Positions 12,454 to 14,771 of a stretch of DNA of 14,771 bases are shown one piece after another (position 1 is the first letter of the stretch; each line of letters begins with the position of its first letter). Position numbers and translations under genes: made by a program. The notes below the pieces were generated by a model. The model was not told the origin of the DNA and did not search any database. It worked only from the letters and a program-made list of their open reading frames with translations. The DNA comes from DAOUMF01 sp034411955. Lineage in GTDB: Bacteria > Chloroflexota > Dehalococcoidia > SM23-28-2 > RBG-16-64-32. Where the stretch lies: the NCBI GenBank assembly GCA_034411955.1, contig DAOUMF010000051.1, positions 1 through 14,771 of the forward strand, written 5' to 3'.

Positions 12454-14010
12454 ATGCTCATATACAGCCCTTGGGCCAGCCTGCAGCCCTACCCCACCGT
12501 TACCCTCCCGGAGTTCCTGGAGCACTCCGCCCACCGCTTCAAGGACAAGCCCTGCCTCATCAACGTGGACGGCACCACGTACACCTTCAGCCAGATCTGG
12601 GAGGCCGGACAGCGCCTCGGCCGTTACCTTCAGGATCAAGGCATCCAGAAGGGCGACCGCGTCGCCATCCTCTCGGCGAACATCCCGGAATACGTGGTCG
12701 CCTTTCAGGGCATCGTCCACGCCGGCGCCGTGGTCACTACCCTCAACCCCCTCTACAAACAGCGCGAGCTCCTTCATCAACTGGAGGACTGCGACGCCTC
12801 CATGATCTTCACCATGCGCTTCCTCCAGACGCCGGTCCAGGGCCTGCAGGAGCACCTGCCCAACCTCAAGCACGTTTGGGCCCTCGAGGACGTTTGGGAG
12901 CTGGCCAAGGAGTCGCCGCCGGAGCCTCGCTTCGTGGAGATAGACCCCCTCACTGACCTGGTCGCTCTTCCCTACTCCAGCGGCACCACGGGCCTCCCCA
13001 AGGGGGTCATGCTCAGCCACTCCAACCTGATCGCCAACTCCCGCCAGATCCTCTTCACAGGCTTCAGCACCTCATACTCCATCTACCTGGACTTCCTGCC
13101 GTTCTTCCACATCTATGGGCTGACAGTCCTGGCGACCGGCGGCTTCGCCAGCGGCGCCACTCAAGTACTCATGCCGCGGTTTGACGCTCAGCTCTGTCTC
13201 GAGCTGGTTCAGCGCCACAAGGTTACGAACATGTTCGTCGTGCCGCCGGCCCTCTTGGCCCTGGCCAACTTCCCCGACCGGGAGAAGTTCGACACTTCCT
13301 CGATGGACTTCATCATCAGCGGCGCCGCTCCCCTGCCGCCGGAGGTCGCCCAGCAAGCCCAGGGGCTCTACGGCTGCAAGGTCGTCCAGGGCTACGGTAT
13401 GACCGAGACCAGCGCCGTCTCCAACGTCAGTCCCCCTTACCGCGTCAAGCCTACCTCCGTCGGCCCGCCCATCCCCGACACCGTCGAGAAGGTCGTCTCA
13501 CTGGAGGACGACCGTGAGCTGGGACCGGGAGAGACCGGCGAGATCCTCGTCCACGGTCCCCAGATCATGCGTGGCTACTGGAACCGGCCGGAGGAGACCG
13601 CCGATACTCTCACCCAGGAGGGCTGGCTGCGCACCGGCGACATCGGACAGTTTGACGAGGAAGGCTACGTCTACGTTGTCGACCGCAAGAAGGAGCTGAT
13701 CAAGTACAAGGGCTACCAGGTCGCCCCTGCCGAGCTGGAGGCCCTACTCATGGAGCACCCCGCCGTCGGCGATGCCGCTGTCATCCCCAAGCCGCACACC
13801 GAGGGTGGCGAGATCCCCAAGGCGTTCGTCATCCTCAAGCCTACCGAGGAGGCCACCGCTGAGGACATTATCCAGTTCGTCGCCGACCGCGTGGCGCCCC
13901 ACAAGAAGGTGCGCGAGGTCGAGTTCGTGGACGCCATCCCAAAATCCCTGTCGGGGAAGATACTGCGCCGTGACCTCATAGAGCAGGAGCGGGCGAAGGC
14001 TGGGGGGTAG
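12454..14010 (+). CDS. AMP-forming acyl-CoA synthetase (fatty-acid/4-coumarate-CoA ligase family)
   Basis: This 518-residue ANL-superfamily enzyme activates a carboxylic acid as acyl-AMP and transfers it to CoA. Motifs in order: the phosphate loop YSSGTTGLPKGVMLSH (174-189), FLPFFHIYGL, ISGAAPLPPEVAQQA, YGMTETSAVS, GEILVHGPQIMRGYWNRPEE, GWLRTGDIGQFDEEGYVYVV, DRKKELIKYKGYQVAPAELE, and the catalytic lysine K502 in SLSGKILRRDL. Full length and intact. The SD AAGGAG (12441-12446) is 7 bases before ATG 12454. The chain length of the substrate cannot be read from the sequence; medium/long fatty acids or aryl acids are possible. It follows the shortened flavodoxin and converges with the AhpD-like gene, with 10 bases between stops. 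Confidence 0.93.
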   Translation: MLIYSPWASLQPYPTVTLPEFLEHSAHRFKDKPCLINVDGTTYTFSQIWEAGQRLGRYLQDQGIQKGDRVAILSANIPEYVVAFQGIVHAGAVVTTLNPLYKQRELLHQLEDCDASMIFTMRFLQTPVQGLQEHLPNLKHVWALEDVWELAKESPPEPRFVEIDPLTDLVALPYSSGTTGLPKGVMLSHSNLIANSRQILFTGFSTSYSIYLDFLPFFHIYGLTVLATGGFASGATQVLMPRFDAQLCLELVQRHKVTNMFVVPPALLALANFPDREKFDTSSMDFIISGAAPLPPEVAQQAQGLYGCKVVQGYGMTETSAVSNVSPPYRVKPTSVGPPIPDTVEKVVSLEDDRELGPGETGEILVHGPQIMRGYWNRPEETADTLTQEGWLRTGDIGQFDEEGYVYVVDRKKELIKYKGYQVAPAELEALLMEHPAVGDAAVIPKPHTEGGEIPKAFVILKPTEEATAEDIIQFVADRVAPHKKVREVEFVDAIPKSLSGKILRRDLIEQERAKAGG

Positions 14011-14020
14011 GACGCTCCGT

Positions 14021-14566
14021 CTAGCAGCAGCGGCCGGGCATGTTCTGGCCAGTCCCCGCGTCCGCCGGAGCTGACGTCGCGCAGCCGGCGGCCTCCGTCA
14101 CGCTCGCGAGTTCTTCCGCCCGCCCCAGGGCCCGCTCCGCGTCCTTGTCGAAGAAGTTGCCCGCCATCCTCTTCACCATGCCTGCCACCTCTACCGCCTC
14201 CCTCAACGCATCGTCCGTCAGGCCCAAGCCGCGCGCCTGGGGCAGTATCTCACCGAGAAACGAACCGGCGTTGCCGCCTGTCGCCGCTCCTATCCGCACC
14301 AGCGCCTGAGTCCGCTCGCACATGTCGGAGAAGTCGTGCGCCCATTTCTCCTCGTCGCCGAGGAGCCCTCGGCCGTAATCGGCCACGCTCGCCGCCGCCT
14401 CCACACGCAGCGCCTCCGCCTCCTCTGCGGCCGTCCGGATATCATCCTTACTAAGGCCGGCCTTCAGAGCGGCGTCCACGTGGTACTGGGTGCACGGGCG
14501 ACAGCCGGCGCCGATTGCAGCCCCGATAGCCACGTACTCCCTTTCCTTGTCGCTGAGAGCAACCAT
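14021..14566 (-). CDS. Carboxymuconolactone decarboxylase/AhpD-like protein with two domains
   Basis: This 181-residue protein has a first CMD domain (about 1-70) carrying the AhpD-type redox site CRPCTQYH (C22, C25, H29) in EYVAIGAAIGAGCRPCTQYH. A second, cysteine-free CMD-like unit spans about 85-150 (LVRIGAATGGNAGSF, EAVEVAGMVKRMAGNFFD). An Ala/Thr-rich tail ends in NMPGRCC. AhpD proteins reduce partner peroxidases or similar substrates through the CxxC pair; such a role is inferred. The frame is open to 14659, but ATG 14566-14564 with GGAGG (14577-14573) 6 bases upstream is clearly the start. A small Cys/Met-rich gene lies 23 bases upstream in the same direction. Confidence 0.85.
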   Translation of the reverse strand: MVALSDKEREYVAIGAAIGAGCRPCTQYHVDAALKAGLSKDDIRTAAEEAEALRVEAAASVADYGRGLLGDEEKWAHDFSDMCERTQALVRIGAATGGNAGSFLGEILPQARGLGLTDDALREAVEVAGMVKRMAGNFFDKDAERALGRAEELASVTEAAGCATSAPADAGTGQNMPGRCC

Positions 14567-14589
14567 GAAGCACCTCCGTCGGCGCCGAC

Positions 14590-14769
14590 CTACTTCTCTG
14601 TCTCGGCTTGGAACCCGGCCATCCACCGCGACATCGTCGTTCGCATCTCTGGCCCGCAACAGTCAGGCATTCCGCCGCACATCATCTGGCGACACATCTC
14701 GGCGAAGCCCTGCGGCCATTCCACCTTGGCCCCTGCGTTCTCCTTTTCTTTCGCCTCGTTAGCGCTCAT
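14590..14769 (-). CDS. Small Cys/Met-rich protein upstream of the AhpD-like gene
   Basis: The frame ATG 14769-14767 to TAG 14592-14590 gives 59 residues: MSANEAKEKE, NAGAKVEWPQ, GFAEMCRQMM, CGGMPDCCGP, EMRTTMSRWM, AGFQAETEK. It has four cysteines and eight methionines, concentrated in the middle third (MCRQMMCGGMPDCCGPEM), so it is a likely metal or thiol-redox protein. There is no signal or membrane helix. It is too short for most default length cut-offs. Its start is 2 bases from the window edge, so its SD cannot be seen and an earlier start cannot be excluded. Its CC pair resembles the CC tail of the AhpD-like protein that follows 23 bases later. Confidence 0.6.
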   Translation of the reverse strand: MSANEAKEKENAGAKVEWPQGFAEMCRQMMCGGMPDCCGPEMRTTMSRWMAGFQAETEK

Positions 14770-14771
14770 GG

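Noticed and set aside
12088..13020. 310-codon minus-strand frame over the flavodoxin and ligase genes
   Set aside because: Shadow frame rich in Gly/Glu/Val, opposite clear ligase motifs.

Overview
This is a GC-rich chromosomal window. It probably comes from a Chloroflexota (Dehalococcoidia-like) or similar single-membrane bacterium. The lineage is an inference from several weak signs: an ECF sigma factor paired with a DUF5666-type membrane protein, an RND pump of the T-N-A-I (SwrC-like) type without periplasmic or outer-membrane partners, a PTPS/QueD protein with a long insert, and promoters and Shine-Dalgarno (SD) sites of ordinary bacterial type. No rRNA, CRISPR array, integrase or insertion sequence was seen.

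Layout. Positions 1-1498 (minus strand) hold an ECF sigma factor followed by its likely membrane-bound regulator, which runs off the left edge. Positions 1566-1813 are a gene scar: the C-terminal ends of two genes facing away from each other, one of them clearly an enoyl-CoA hydratase, meet at about 1694. Positions 1800-4350 (minus strand) form a tight redox operon: an ApbE-type flavin transferase, a His/Glu-rich exported protein, a second small exported protein, and a six-helix ferric reductase/NOX-type two-heme membrane core. Positions 4589-4943 encode tmRNA on the minus strand, with its own terminator and an extended -10 promoter. Its tag reads GENQYALAA. A MarR regulator (5039-5503) is divergent from it and overlaps by 8 bases the start of a large RND transporter (5496-8765).

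Positions 8798-10508 (minus strand) hold ctpA-smpB: a tail-specific S41 protease followed by the tmRNA partner SmpB. Positions 10902-11429 (plus) encode a 6-pyruvoyl/6-carboxytetrahydropterin synthase. From a strong promoter at 11475-11502 a plus-strand set follows: a nine-cysteine zinc-ribbon-like protein of unknown function, a shortened WrbA-like flavodoxin, and an AMP-forming acyl-CoA ligase. At the right edge, on the minus strand, a 59-residue Cys/Met-rich protein precedes a double-domain AhpD/carboxymuconolactone-decarboxylase-like protein.

Two themes stand out. First, tmRNA, SmpB and a tail-specific protease lie within 6 kb, and the protease and SmpB form one operon; this may couple peptide tagging to degradation. 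Second, the ApbE/His-rich/two-heme operon looks like a compact extracytoplasmic electron-transfer or metal-reduction system, but it has neither a recognisable flavin acceptor nor a dehydrogenase domain.
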